From Fuerstiella sp. (GTDB lineage: Bacteria > Planctomycetota > Planctomycetia > Planctomycetales > Planctomycetaceae), in contig JAQWOH010000047.1 of NCBI GenBank assembly GCA_029245955.1, positions 62,001 to 126,000 of the forward strand: a DNA stretch of 64,000 nt, in the 5' to 3' direction. Below are positions 9,107-17,983 of the stretch, in pieces. How positions within the stretch are numbered: the first letter of the stretch is position 1; each line of letters begins with the position of its first letter. The position numbers and the translations under genes were made by a program. The notes below the pieces were generated by a model. It was not told the DNA's origin. It made no database searches and was given only the letters and a program-made list of their open reading frames with translations.

Positions 9107-11041
9107 CTATCGCACGCGTTCGATGCGATACACTCCCTTTCCGCTGACGGTCTCCAGTGTGTAATACAGTTCGCCGGCTTCGTCCTCTCCGAATGCCAGC
9201 ACGGGTAGTCCGGTTGATGCAATTCCCCTGCTCTGGGTCACCCTGCCGTTGGCTGCATCGTACTTCAGAGCTCGAATGCTGCCGCTGATGAAGTCGGCGT
9301 ACACGTACCAGCCCTGCAGTTCGGGCAGTCGCGTGCCGCGATAAACAAACCCACCGGTGATCGATTTGCCGATTTGATGGTCGTACTCCCAGACGGGTTC
9401 AATCGGCGCATCAATGGCTTCGACCGGTTTGTTGTTGAATGGATAAGAAGCCTCGCGAACGCTCCAGCCGTAGTTGCCGCCGGATCGCACGATGTTGACC
9501 TCTTCCCAGAAGTCCTGTCCTACATCAGCCGCCCAGATATCCCCGGTCTTGCGGTCCACGGTCAGCCGCCACACGTTGCGCAGACCATAAGCAAAGATCT
9601 CGGGCCTGGCTCCTTCCCGATCGGTAAAGGGGTTGTCAGCGGGAATCGCATAATTGTTCCCGTCCTGTTTGTTATCCACATCGATTCGCAGAATAGAACC
9701 CATCCAGGTTTTGAGATTCTGCCCGTGTCCCAGAGGATCGTTGCGGCCACCTCCATCGCCCAGACCGATGTACAGACAGCCATCGTGACCGAAAGCGATC
9801 GATCCGCCGTTGTGGTTCGAAAACGGCTGTGGTATTTTCATTACGATCTGTTCGCTGTCGGGATCTGCGATGCTTGGGTTGTTGCCGGACGCCTGAAAAC
9901 GGGACACTATCGAAACTCGAGGTTCCTCTGCGGAACTGTAGTAAACGTACAGGTAACCGTTCTGTGTGTAGTGCGGATGGAACGCAAGGCCCAGCAGACC
10001 TTCTTCGTTGTCGTTCTTCCAGTCGTTAACTTTTTCGCGGATGTCCAGAAACAGCTTCGCCTGGCTGGCTTCGGGAGTATTCGAAAAGACGTAAATGGCG
10101 CCCCGCTGTGTTCCGGCAAACATTCGGTTGCTGCCGTCGCCGGCGTGAGTCAGCGACATGGGACGAATGTTTCTGGTCTTGCCGTTTTCGTCCACACCTT
10201 CGAACCCCTCCCACTTCAGGTCCGGGAAAGCAAGAGTCCCTCTCAGCGGTAATTGTCCGTCGATCGGGTCGGCAACGGTGCCGTCATCTGACAGTGTGCG
10301 AATTTTGATGTTGCGAAAAGCAACCGGGTTGCCGTGGTCCTGCAGACAGATATACCCCTTCTTTGCCTTACCGAAGTTTGCGAAGGCCGCAAACTTGCTG
10401 GCGGCGACTCGTTTGTCCCACTCCTTTTCGCCCTTACGAAAGTAGTAATAGCTGACACCATTCACAGCGACTTCGCACTGTCGCGGAGAAATACGCAGGT
10501 AAATCTGATTCCACTGCCCGACCGGGCGAGTGGCATCGTCCACATCGATGCCCTTGAAACCGACCTGGTTTTCAAACTTCGTGGCCCAGGCGGGTTTGAC
10601 GGGTTTGTACAACTGATAAAGCCAGCCCGCTTTCTGAGGATCATGGCCATCCACGTTGTCCTGAATCTGTACCTCGGGGCCGGACATCCACGGTGTGGGC
10701 TCATTCTCAGTGACGTGAAACATCAGGCCGCTGTTGCCACCTTTTGAAATGCGATATTCGAGCGACAGTTCGAAATTTTCAAACTGCTCGGTGGTGACAA
10801 TATCACCAGCGCCGTCGTTGACGCGTTCTAGGACCCCGTCAGCCACTGCCCAGCCGCCGCCCATTTCTTCCTTGCGATAATTACGCCATCCGTCAGTTGT
10901 TTTGCCGTCAAACAGCAGTTTCCAGCCGCCGCGTTTCTCCGCTTCGGTCAGGCCGTTCAACGGCACATCGGCACAGCAGCTGATGGCGGATTTCAGGACA
11001 AGGATAAAAGCGAGCAGAACAATTCGGTGCGAAAGATTCAT
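9107..11041 (-). CDS. DUF1080 (3-keto-disaccharide hydrolase-type) fused to PQQ-dependent sugar dehydrogenase
   Basis: 644-aa exported protein with a signal peptide (residues about 1-25). Residues about 38-220 form a DUF1080/LamG-like domain (KLLFDGKTTDGWRNY, then GNSGLMFHV and GPEVQIQDN), a family of planctomycete and Bacteroidota glycoside-active proteins. Residues about 255-640 form a soluble glucose/sorbosone-dehydrogenase-type six-bladed propeller (LAFHPHY, NHNGGSIAFG, AYGLRNVWRL, AADVGQDFWEEVN). The propeller oxidises aldose sugars with PQQ. The start at 11041 gives the signal peptide; the frame extends to 11119. It is convergent with the metal permease, 15 bases apart. A likely role is periplasmic sugar oxidation or cleavage. 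Confidence 0.88.
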   Translation of the reverse strand: MNLSHRIVLLAFILVLKSAISCCADVPLNGLTEAEKRGGWKLLFDGKTTDGWRNYRKEEMGGGWAVADGVLERVNDGAGDIVTTEQFENFELSLEYRISKGGNSGLMFHVTENEPTPWMSGPEVQIQDNVDGHDPQKAGWLYQLYKPVKPAWATKFENQVGFKGIDVDDATRPVGQWNQIYLRISPRQCEVAVNGVSYYYFRKGEKEWDKRVAASKFAAFANFGKAKKGYICLQDHGNPVAFRNIKIRTLSDDGTVADPIDGQLPLRGTLAFPDLKWEGFEGVDENGKTRNIRPMSLTHAGDGSNRMFAGTQRGAIYVFSNTPEASQAKLFLDIREKVNDWKNDNEEGLLGLAFHPHYTQNGYLYVYYSSAEEPRVSIVSRFQASGNNPSIADPDSEQIVMKIPQPFSNHNGGSIAFGHDGCLYIGLGDGGGRNDPLGHGQNLKTWMGSILRIDVDNKQDGNNYAIPADNPFTDREGARPEIFAYGLRNVWRLTVDRKTGDIWAADVGQDFWEEVNIVRSGGNYGWSVREASYPFNNKPVEAIDAPIEPVWEYDHQIGKSITGGFVYRGTRLPELQGWYVYADFISGSIRALKYDAANGRVTQSRGIASTGLPVLAFGEDEAGELYYTLETVSGKGVYRIERVR

Positions 11042-11186
11042 TGGACGTGCTTTAAGCTGCAGGAAACTGAAATAAAGCGGTCTCGACAGTGCACCTGGCA
11101 CAGTCGAGAAGTTCATCATACGAGGTCATCAATTTGCCAGGAAGTGAGCCGGTTTGCCGCTGGCCGACAGATATAGGTCATGAGGC

Positions 11187-11921
11187 TCAAACACCTACAT
11201 GTTTGAGCCAGGTCTCAGCCATCAGCTTGTGTCCCGCCTGTGTAGGATGTACGCCGTCTCCCGCAAGGTCGCCTGGTTTGGTGCCTGCGGCAACAGCATC
11301 GTCAAACATCTTCTGGAACGGCACCCAGATGGCTCCAGCCTTGTCTGACACTTCGCGGGCATATTGACGTCGAGTGTCAAAGTCCGGAAACCATTTGTCT
11401 TCGTTCTGCTTTACCGTTCCGCTCATCAGAACAAAGGGTTCACAGATGGCCAGCGTGGTGTTCGGCAGACTGTTCTTTGTTCGCTCCAGTAATGCCGCGA
11501 AACCATCGCGATACACTTCTGCAGTCCCATCGTAGCGCCCGGCCAGCCTGTGCCAGATGTCGTTGACGCCGATCAGAATACTGAGAATCCGCGGCTTGAT
11601 GTCGATGCAGTCTCTGTCCCAGCGTTTGGCCAGATCCGGTACTTTATGGCCTGAGATGCCTCGATTGTGAATCTGAAGCTGCAGATTTTCGTAATCGCGG
11701 TGCAGAGCTGCCGCGATGAAGGACGGATATCCACGTCCCAGTCCCTCGTTGGCAACCGGATCCTTCTTGTTCCGGCCGGCATCCGTGATGGAATCGCCCT
11801 GAAACAGAATGACGTCTCCTGCAACCAGAGAAATTTTCTCCGCCGCAGAAGAACATTCGGTGTTAAGCCATGCTGCGGCCCCAGTGGCAGCAGCGGTGGA
11901 GATAAAGGCGCGACGATTCAT
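11187..11921 (-). CDS. SGNH/GDSL-family hydrolase, Tat-type leader
   Basis: 244-aa enzyme. Block I is GDSI with nucleophile S44, block III GVND is present, and the C-terminal DGVHP supplies the Asp/His pair, so all catalytic elements of an SGNH esterase are visible. The N-terminus MNRRAFISTAAATGAAAW is a twin-arginine-like leader, so a folded secreted esterase, perhaps a glycan deacetylase, is predicted. The start at 11921 was chosen because it places RR next to the hydrophobic core. It is transcribed in the same direction as the DUF1080/PQQ gene, 145 bases upstream of it, and may share a sugar-related role. Confidence 0.85.
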   Translation of the reverse strand: MNRRAFISTAAATGAAAWLNTECSSAAEKISLVAGDVILFQGDSITDAGRNKKDPVANEGLGRGYPSFIAAALHRDYENLQLQIHNRGISGHKVPDLAKRWDRDCIDIKPRILSILIGVNDIWHRLAGRYDGTAEVYRDGFAALLERTKNSLPNTTLAICEPFVLMSGTVKQNEDKWFPDFDTRRQYAREVSDKAGAIWVPFQKMFDDAVAAGTKPGDLAGDGVHPTQAGHKLMAETWLKHVGV

Positions 11922-12243
11922 GATGGATTCTCTGCAATTGTGGTTGTGTACGGGAAGAAGCAGTATTGTTTCGGAAACAACATACACACCCGGACGTCCG
12001 AATCAAAGTTGTCCGTTTCAGTGAACTTCCTGTTCTTGAGGCAACACCGACCCGCAGCCGCTTTCGGGCAATTGTTGACCAAGAATTTCCACTGCATTAG
12101 TGCGGATTCATGTGCTTCGTGGCACCGAACCTGTGCTCTCGCGGCTATCATGGTTTCGTCAGGCCCTGTTCCTGATAGTTTTCTGAACCGTTTGACACTG
12201 AGTGTTTCTTAGCCGAATGCCGCTCCGGAAAGGTGTTGTCAAA
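11922..12243. other. Divergent intergenic region
   Basis: 322 bases between the leftward SGNH hydrolase and the rightward cyclophilin gene. No gene, strong hairpin or clear promoter hexamers were identified. Confidence 0.4.
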
Positions 12244-13356
12244 ATGCTGCTTCGTCCTGCTTATCTGCTTGTTCTGACTTTTATTGTTCCGAGCCTTGCG
12301 ACCGATGCTCTGTTTGGGCAGGAACCGGTTGCCGCAGACAGTCCGGAGAGCTTTGACGAAGTTCACAGCCAGTGGGACACGGTCGACAGTCAACTTGATG
12401 AACTGATCAAGTCATACCGGGCGGCAGATGCGTCCGAACGTGAGAAGCTGAGGAAGCAGTATGACGTCCTGATCGCACAGAGCAGAAAGCTGCTGCCAAA
12501 GCTGCGACAGACGGCTGTCGCGCAGTATCAGGCTGAGCCCAATCAGAATGATCGCGTGACCAAAACTCTTGTCGGGCTGCTGGCGAGTGATGTGCAGCAG
12601 GACAAATATGAAGGTGCGTTGCAGCTGGCCGGGATGTTGCTGAAGAATGACTGCAGTGAACCTGGCGTCCTGAGTTTTGCCGGCATGGCCGCCTACAGCA
12701 TCGACGACTTCGTGTTGGCGGAAACACACCTGAAAAAAGCTGAAGCCGCAGGAAGCCTCATGCAGCAGGCCCAGGCAGCTCTGGCGGACTTACCGACAGC
12801 CAAAGAAACATGGACCCGCGAGCAGGAGATACGTGCGCAGGAAGCCAAAGTCGGTGATCTGCCTCGTGTGAAAATGGAGACCAGCAAAGGCACTGTTGTG
12901 ATCGAGCTCTACGAAAACGAAGCACCCAAAGCGGTCGGAAATTTTGTCAGCCTTGTCGAGTCCGGATATTATGACGGACTCACGTTTCACCGGGTACTGC
13001 CAGGGTTTATGGCACAGGGTGGTTGTCCGGACGGAACAGGCAGCGGTGGTCCGGGCTATAACATTCCCTGCGAATGTCACCAGGATAATTATCGGCGACA
13101 TTTTCGCGGCTCACTCAGTATGGCTCATGCCGGTCGTGATACCGGTGGGTCGCAGTTCTTCCTGACCTTCAAACGGACCGCACATCTGGATGGCCGACAT
13201 ACCGTGTTCGGCCGCGTCGTGGAAGGCCTTGACGTGCTTGCTGCATTGCAGCGCCGCAACCCTCAGCAAGGCGGTCAGCCCGAGCCCGATCGAATCGTAA
13301 AAGCAGAAGTCGTTCGCAAACGCGATCACGAATACAAGCCCACAAAAGTCCAGTAG
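12244..13356 (+). CDS. Exported cyclophilin-type peptidyl-prolyl isomerase with helical N-domain
   Basis: 370-aa protein. The signal peptide covers residues 1-25. Residues about 40-200 are helical and Gln/Glu-rich with TPR-like segments (DDFVLAETHLKKAEAAG). The cyclophilin domain spans about 212-350: VKMETSKGTVVIELYE, FHRVLPGFMAQGG (active-site Phe-His-Arg and Gln region), GGSQFFLT and LDGRHTVFGRV. It should catalyse proline isomerisation in the periplasm. The ATG at 12244 follows AAAGG with suitable spacing and begins the signal peptide; a GTG at 12202 and an ATG at 12217 are alternatives. Confidence 0.9.
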   Translation: MLLRPAYLLVLTFIVPSLATDALFGQEPVAADSPESFDEVHSQWDTVDSQLDELIKSYRAADASEREKLRKQYDVLIAQSRKLLPKLRQTAVAQYQAEPNQNDRVTKTLVGLLASDVQQDKYEGALQLAGMLLKNDCSEPGVLSFAGMAAYSIDDFVLAETHLKKAEAAGSLMQQAQAALADLPTAKETWTREQEIRAQEAKVGDLPRVKMETSKGTVVIELYENEAPKAVGNFVSLVESGYYDGLTFHRVLPGFMAQGGCPDGTGSGGPGYNIPCECHQDNYRRHFRGSLSMAHAGRDTGGSQFFLTFKRTAHLDGRHTVFGRVVEGLDVLAALQRRNPQQGGQPEPDRIVKAEVVRKRDHEYKPTKVQ

Positions 13357-13525
13357 ACCGCGTGAAACGCAGCGGTTGGATGTTGGTGGTATGATGCGGT
13401 GCAGGCGCGAACAATTATGATTGGTGCTGTGTTTTATGCGGGGGGCCGAGGTGATTGCTTGCCGTGTTGTACGTGGCCTGCAATTGATCGAATTTGGGTG
13501 GCAGCCGTCTGCCATCGGCGAAAAA

Positions 13526-13556
13526 TTGTGCTGCGTGGATGAAAACGGTGTACAAT
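13526..13556 (+). promoter_or_regulatory. Weak sigma-70-like promoter upstream of DUF1501 gene
   Basis: TTGTGC at 13526-13531 and TACAAT at 13551-13556 with a 19-base spacer, 86 bases before the start at 13642. The -10 box is good, the -35 box and spacing only fair. Confidence 0.25.
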
Positions 13557-13641
13557 TCCTGCAGTGGCAATCGCGGACGGTTGCTGCTTTAGCCCTTTTG
13601 CACATATTTCTTAATTCGCATTAGCGTTCCAGGTGTCAGCC

Positions 13642-15015
13642 ATGGACATTCAACGTCGACGCAGCCCGCTTGGGCGCCGGTCCTTTCTGGAAGCCGGGTC
13701 CTTGCTGTTTGGTGGTCTGACCCTAAGCGACATGGTCAAAGCCCGGGCCCAGGCGGTGTCAGCCAACCAGCCGGTGGCCGACACGTCAGTGATTCTGATC
13801 TGGCTTCAGGGTGGCCCCAGTCATATGGAAACATATGACATGAAGCCGGATGCTCCGCTCGAATACCGGGGTGAGTTGTTGCCAATCCCAACGGTCGTTC
13901 CGGGTATGGATGTCTGCGAACTGCTGCCGCTGCATGCGAAGGTCGCAGATAAGTTCAACATCATCCGTTCGATCTCCCACGGCTTTGCCAACCACGCGGG
14001 AGGGGCCGGTCGTTTTCTGTCGGGATACAATCCGCTGCGTCCTCTTGATCCGCTGGCGCAGTTTCCGTGTCTGGGACCAGTAGTTTCAAAGATGCTGGAA
14101 GGGAAACGCAATCCTGCGATGCCTCGCTATGTGGGCAGCGCGGCGAATGTTTACGGTGGCGGGGCGGCCGAACTGGGGCCGGCCTACCTGCCATTCGTTG
14201 TGGGTGCGGACCCCAATGCGGAAAATTTCAAGGTGAACAATCTTTCTCTGGCAGACAACATGCGCGAGCGTCTGGATGATCGAAATACTTTGCTGACTGC
14301 CTTTGACGGTATCAGGCGAAACATCGATCAGTCGGGTGTGATGGATTCCATCGATAAGTACAACCAGCAGGCCGTGGAGTTGTTGACCAGCGATCGCGCT
14401 CGGCAGGCGTTTGACATCACTCAGGAAAGCGATGAGGTTCGCGACCGGTACGGACGACACAAATGGGGGCAGCGGGCTCTGCTGGCAAGACGACTGGTTG
14501 AAGCGGGCACCAGCTTCGTCACCATGCAGATGCAGAATCCGCAAATTCAGGGTGGCATCGGCAACTGGGATATTCATGCCGTTAACGGTCATCTGTACGA
14601 CGATGCGCGTGCCCGCCTGCCCGTGTTTGACCGCGCGATTGCGGCACTGATTGAGGACATCTACGCACGAGGGCTCGACAAAAAAGTCATGGTGATCGTT
14701 ACTGGTGAATTCGGACGGACACCGAGGGTCAATCCTCAGAAGGGGACTAAGTCGAAAGTTCTGCAGCCGGGGCGTGATCATTATCCGGCTGCTATGTCAG
14801 TGCTCGTTTCCGGCGCGGGAATGCAGACCGGACAGGTCATCGGATCGACCACATCAAAAGGTGAACAGCCCAAAGATCGTTCCCTCGATCCCAACGATCT
14901 GCTGGCCACGGTGTTCACACATCTGGGGATCGATCATACGAAGACGACCCTCGACAACGCCGGTCGGCCGGTACCGCTGATTCCGTTCGGTGCGCCGATT
15001 CGGGAACTGTTATAG
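13642..15015 (+). CDS. DUF1501 family exported protein (sulfatase-like fold)
   Basis: 457-aa DUF1501 protein, a planctomycete-expanded family related to the alkaline phosphatase/sulfatase fold. The N-terminus (GRRSFLEAGSLLFGG) is a Tat-like leader. Characteristic segments are LIWLQGGPSHMETYDMKP, ISHGFANHAGG, WDIHAVN and the late VTGEFGRTPRVN followed by GRDHYP. Exact activity is unknown in the family. The ATG at 13642 was preferred to the GTG at 13633. It stands alone here, without the DUF1549/DUF1553 partner usually found next to it, and is followed by a broken sulfatase gene. Confidence 0.9.
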   Translation: MDIQRRRSPLGRRSFLEAGSLLFGGLTLSDMVKARAQAVSANQPVADTSVILIWLQGGPSHMETYDMKPDAPLEYRGELLPIPTVVPGMDVCELLPLHAKVADKFNIIRSISHGFANHAGGAGRFLSGYNPLRPLDPLAQFPCLGPVVSKMLEGKRNPAMPRYVGSAANVYGGGAAELGPAYLPFVVGADPNAENFKVNNLSLADNMRERLDDRNTLLTAFDGIRRNIDQSGVMDSIDKYNQQAVELLTSDRARQAFDITQESDEVRDRYGRHKWGQRALLARRLVEAGTSFVTMQMQNPQIQGGIGNWDIHAVNGHLYDDARARLPVFDRAIAALIEDIYARGLDKKVMVIVTGEFGRTPRVNPQKGTKSKVLQPGRDHYPAAMSVLVSGAGMQTGQVIGSTTSKGEQPKDRSLDPNDLLATVFTHLGIDHTKTTLDNAGRPVPLIPFGAPIRELL

Positions 15016-15232
15016 CAGTTCATCGAATACCGCTGATGTGCTGAACACCTGATGGAACGTTTTCTGCATACGTGCCGAATGAACATCGTCACGTTATTGT
15101 TCACCCGCCCCTCCCGGTTCTCAGGCAGAACTGCCGTGACAGAAATGCACCGGCGGTTCTTGCGAGACCGAACCGGCACAGCCATAAACCCGGAGGTGCA
15201 GCAACCGCTTGCACCCATTTTGTGAGAACCAC

Positions 15233-16687
15233 ATGAACATCAACAGGCTCACGATTGTTGTGGCTTTGTTTCACCTGTCGGTCGGCGGTGCAGCAACGGC
15301 CGTTCGGCCAAATATAGTTGTGATTCTGACCGATGATCAGGGCTATGCGGATATCAGTCTGAATCCACATCAGCCGGAAGGCGTCTCAACGCCGCATATG
15401 GACGCCCTTGCAAAAGATGGCGTCGTCTTTTCGCAGGGATACACCAGCGGTCATGTGTGTTCGCCCACACGAGCCGGGCTGATGCTGGGGCAGTATCAGC
15501 AGCGAGTTGGAGTTTATTCGGCGGGTGACGGGGGGGCGTGGATTTGATCCGGAGCAGCCGATTTTCCGTCTTTTCTGCCCGATGATTACGTCAGCACGGC
15601 CATTGGCAAGTGGCATCCGGGACTTGACGAAGACTATCCGGAACTGAAATGGCATGCGATGAGTCGTGGTTTCAACGAATGCTACAAGTTTATGGGCCGC
15701 GGGGGTCACAGCTATTTTGATTTGCGCAGCGACAGCAAAGGGAAGTTTGCTGATCCGATCTATGGCAACAGGGAACGCATTAATGATGAAGGTTATCTGA
15801 CCAATCGGCTCAGTGAAGAAGCTGTTGGTTTCATTGATCGCAACAGGGCCAATTCGTTCTTCCTGTATCTCACCTACAACGCTGTGCATGCTCCGGCGGA
15901 AGCACCGGCGGAGGACATTAAATCGTCTCAGGAGAAAGTTCCCCGAGCTCACTAAGCAACGCGTTATTCTGATGGTGATGCTGAGGCACCTCGACGATGG
16001 TGTCGGCGATGTTGTGGGCAAGCTGAAGCAGGAAGATCTCTTCGACAATACGATTCCGTTTTTTCTGACGGACAACGGTGGTTCAAGGGCTATGAGTGCT
16101 GACAACACACCACTGCGCGGTTAAAAAGGCAGTCCGGATGAAGGCGGTATCCGTACGCCGTTCATTGTCAGCTGGCCTGACAGGTTTACGGGTGGTCGCA
16201 CAGTTGATACGCCCATTATTTCCTTTGATATTCTGCCGACTGCACTGGACGCAGCCTGCCTGCAGAAAACGAATTTGACGGGAAGAGTCTGCTGCCGTTG
16301 CTGACCGGTGAAGCCACGCAGCATCATGAAACAATCTTCTGGAGCAAAGGAAAAGAGGACGAATGGGCGGTGCGCCGCGGTGCCTGGAAACGGTACTGGA
16401 CCGGAGGCCACCTCGAACTTATCAGCCTTGCCGATGATCCGTTTGAACAGAAGAACGTGGCCGCGGCTTACCCTCGCAAAGTGACGGAACTCAGGACAGC
16501 ATATGACCAGTGGATTTCGAACATGGCAGATCTGATTACAGGAGATCAGAAGCGAGTTGATGTGGTCAGGTCTGCTGATGCTGTGACGCCCGGGAAGGAG
16601 TTAACCGAGCGAGAGAAAAAGCGAGAACAAATTCGGGCTGAAAAGAAGCAGCGGGCTGCAGAAAAGAAAGCGAATAATATACCATGA
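15233..16687 (+). pseudogene. Decayed sulfatase gene (four frameshifts and a nonsense codon)
   Basis: Pieces of one family-S1 sulfatase occur in order: signal peptide, RPNIVVILTDDQGYAD, active-site C76-S-P-T-R, LPDDYVSTAIGKWH, GFNECYKFMGRGGHSYFD, FPELTKQ, FLTDNGG, SPDEGGIRTPFIVSW, LLPLLTGE and a basic Lys/Glu-rich tail. Lesions seen: an extra G in the G7 run 15530-15536, a lost base near the T4 run 15562-15565, an extra A near 15935-15937, an in-frame TAA at 16122-16124, and a lost base near 16251-16262. The conserved GKWHLG is also changed to GKWHPG (codon 15617-15619). Full-length protein cannot be made. Its stop overlaps the next gene's start (ATGA), so the GH99-like gene was once translationally coupled to it. 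Confidence 0.9.
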
Positions 16688-17934
16688 CATTCGCGCAGCA
16701 GATTTCCCTTATTGTTTGTTGCACCTGCGCCTCTGCAGTTGCAACCGACGAAACCCCGGTGACGAACATCGTTGTCGACAGCAGTACTCTGACCGGCAAG
16801 GTCATGTGTGGGTATCAGGGCTGGTTCAACTGCGAAGGAGACGGCGCAGGTCTGGGCTGGACACACTGGGCCAGGAATCGAAACAGGCCCTTCGGCCCCG
16901 GAAATGTGACCGTCGACCTGTGGCCGGATGTTTCCGAACTTAGCGCGGACGAGCGGTACGCGACGGAATTCAGCCACGCTGACGGAACGATGGCGGAAGT
17001 ATTCAGCAGTGGAAACCGAAAAACCGTGTTGCGACATTTTCAGTGGATGCGCGACTACGGCATCGATGGCGCGTTTGTGCAGCGGTTTGCCAATGGTCTA
17101 AAAGATCCGATTTCTTTGCGTCACAAGAACAATGTGCTGTCGGATGCGCGAGAAGGGGCTGCGAAATACGGCCGCGTGCTTGCCGTCATGTATGACCTGT
17201 CAGGGCTTCGCGCCGGGCAGGTAGAACGCGTCCGGTCAGACTGGGCCATGCTGCAGACGCAGATGAAGCTTGCCAGCGACCCGGCCTACCTGCATCATGA
17301 TGATGGGCCGGTCGTCGCTGTCTGGGGAATCGGTTTCACCGATAACCGCCGGTACTCCCTGGGTGAGTGCTTTGAGCTGGTGAAGTGGCTGAAATCCGAA
17401 GGCTGCAGAGTAATGCTGGGAGTTCCTTCGTTTTGGCGAGATGGGAAACGGGATGCCACCGATGATGTCACGTTGCACGCAATTCTCAAACACGCGGATA
17501 TCGTGAGTCCATGGTCGGTCGGCAGGTACCGCACTCCGGTAGAAGCCACGCGGCACGCTGCCGGAGTCTGGCAGCCGGATCGCGTATGGTGCGCCCGTCA
17601 TGGTCTCAGTTTTCTGCCTGTTGTGTACCCTGGATTCAGCTGGCACAACCTTACAGGCGGAAGTATCGATGACATACCACGATTGAAGGGGCGGTTTCTG
17701 TGGTCGCAGGCGGTGGGTGCGAAACGAGCGGGGTGCGACATGATCTATGTTGCCATGTTTGACGAGGTCGACGAAGCGACAGCGATCTTTAAATGCACCA
17801 ATCATCCACCTGTGGGCCAAGGTGCTGAGTTTCTGACCTATGAAGGTCTGCCGAGTGATTATTATCTGAAACTTGTCGGACACGCGGGACGAATGCTCCG
17901 CGGAGAAGCTCCCATTTCTGATCAGCTGCCGTAG
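16684..17934 (+). CDS. GH99/GH71-like glycoside-hydrolase-fold secreted protein
   Basis: 416-aa protein with a signal peptide (residues 1-20). The sequence begins with VMCGYQGWFNCEGDGAGLGWTHW and contains WMRDYGIDGAFVQRF, both typical of the GH99-like TIM-barrel proteins (endo-alpha-mannosidase relatives) found beside sulfatases. Later segments VVYPGFSWHN and YVAMFDEVDEATAIFK support the same family. It would act on secreted or environmental glycans. The start at 16684 overlaps the upstream sulfatase stop, arguing for a former two-gene unit. An intact sulfatase follows 49 bases after its stop. Confidence 0.8.
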   Translation: MTFAQQISLIVCCTCASAVATDETPVTNIVVDSSTLTGKVMCGYQGWFNCEGDGAGLGWTHWARNRNRPFGPGNVTVDLWPDVSELSADERYATEFSHADGTMAEVFSSGNRKTVLRHFQWMRDYGIDGAFVQRFANGLKDPISLRHKNNVLSDAREGAAKYGRVLAVMYDLSGLRAGQVERVRSDWAMLQTQMKLASDPAYLHHDDGPVVAVWGIGFTDNRRYSLGECFELVKWLKSEGCRVMLGVPSFWRDGKRDATDDVTLHAILKHADIVSPWSVGRYRTPVEATRHAAGVWQPDRVWCARHGLSFLPVVYPGFSWHNLTGGSIDDIPRLKGRFLWSQAVGAKRAGCDMIYVAMFDEVDEATAIFKCTNHPPVGQGAEFLTYEGLPSDYYLKLVGHAGRMLRGEAPISDQLP

Positions 17935-17983
17935 CTGTTCAGGCCATTATTACGAACTCCGATTTCCAGTCAGATCAACAACC

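Noticed and set aside
9374-10252. 292-aa plus-strand frame
   Set aside because: Antisense to the PQQ dehydrogenase; no signal or domain.
16298-16687. Independent 129-aa gene
   Set aside because: It is the C-terminal piece of the decayed sulfatase.
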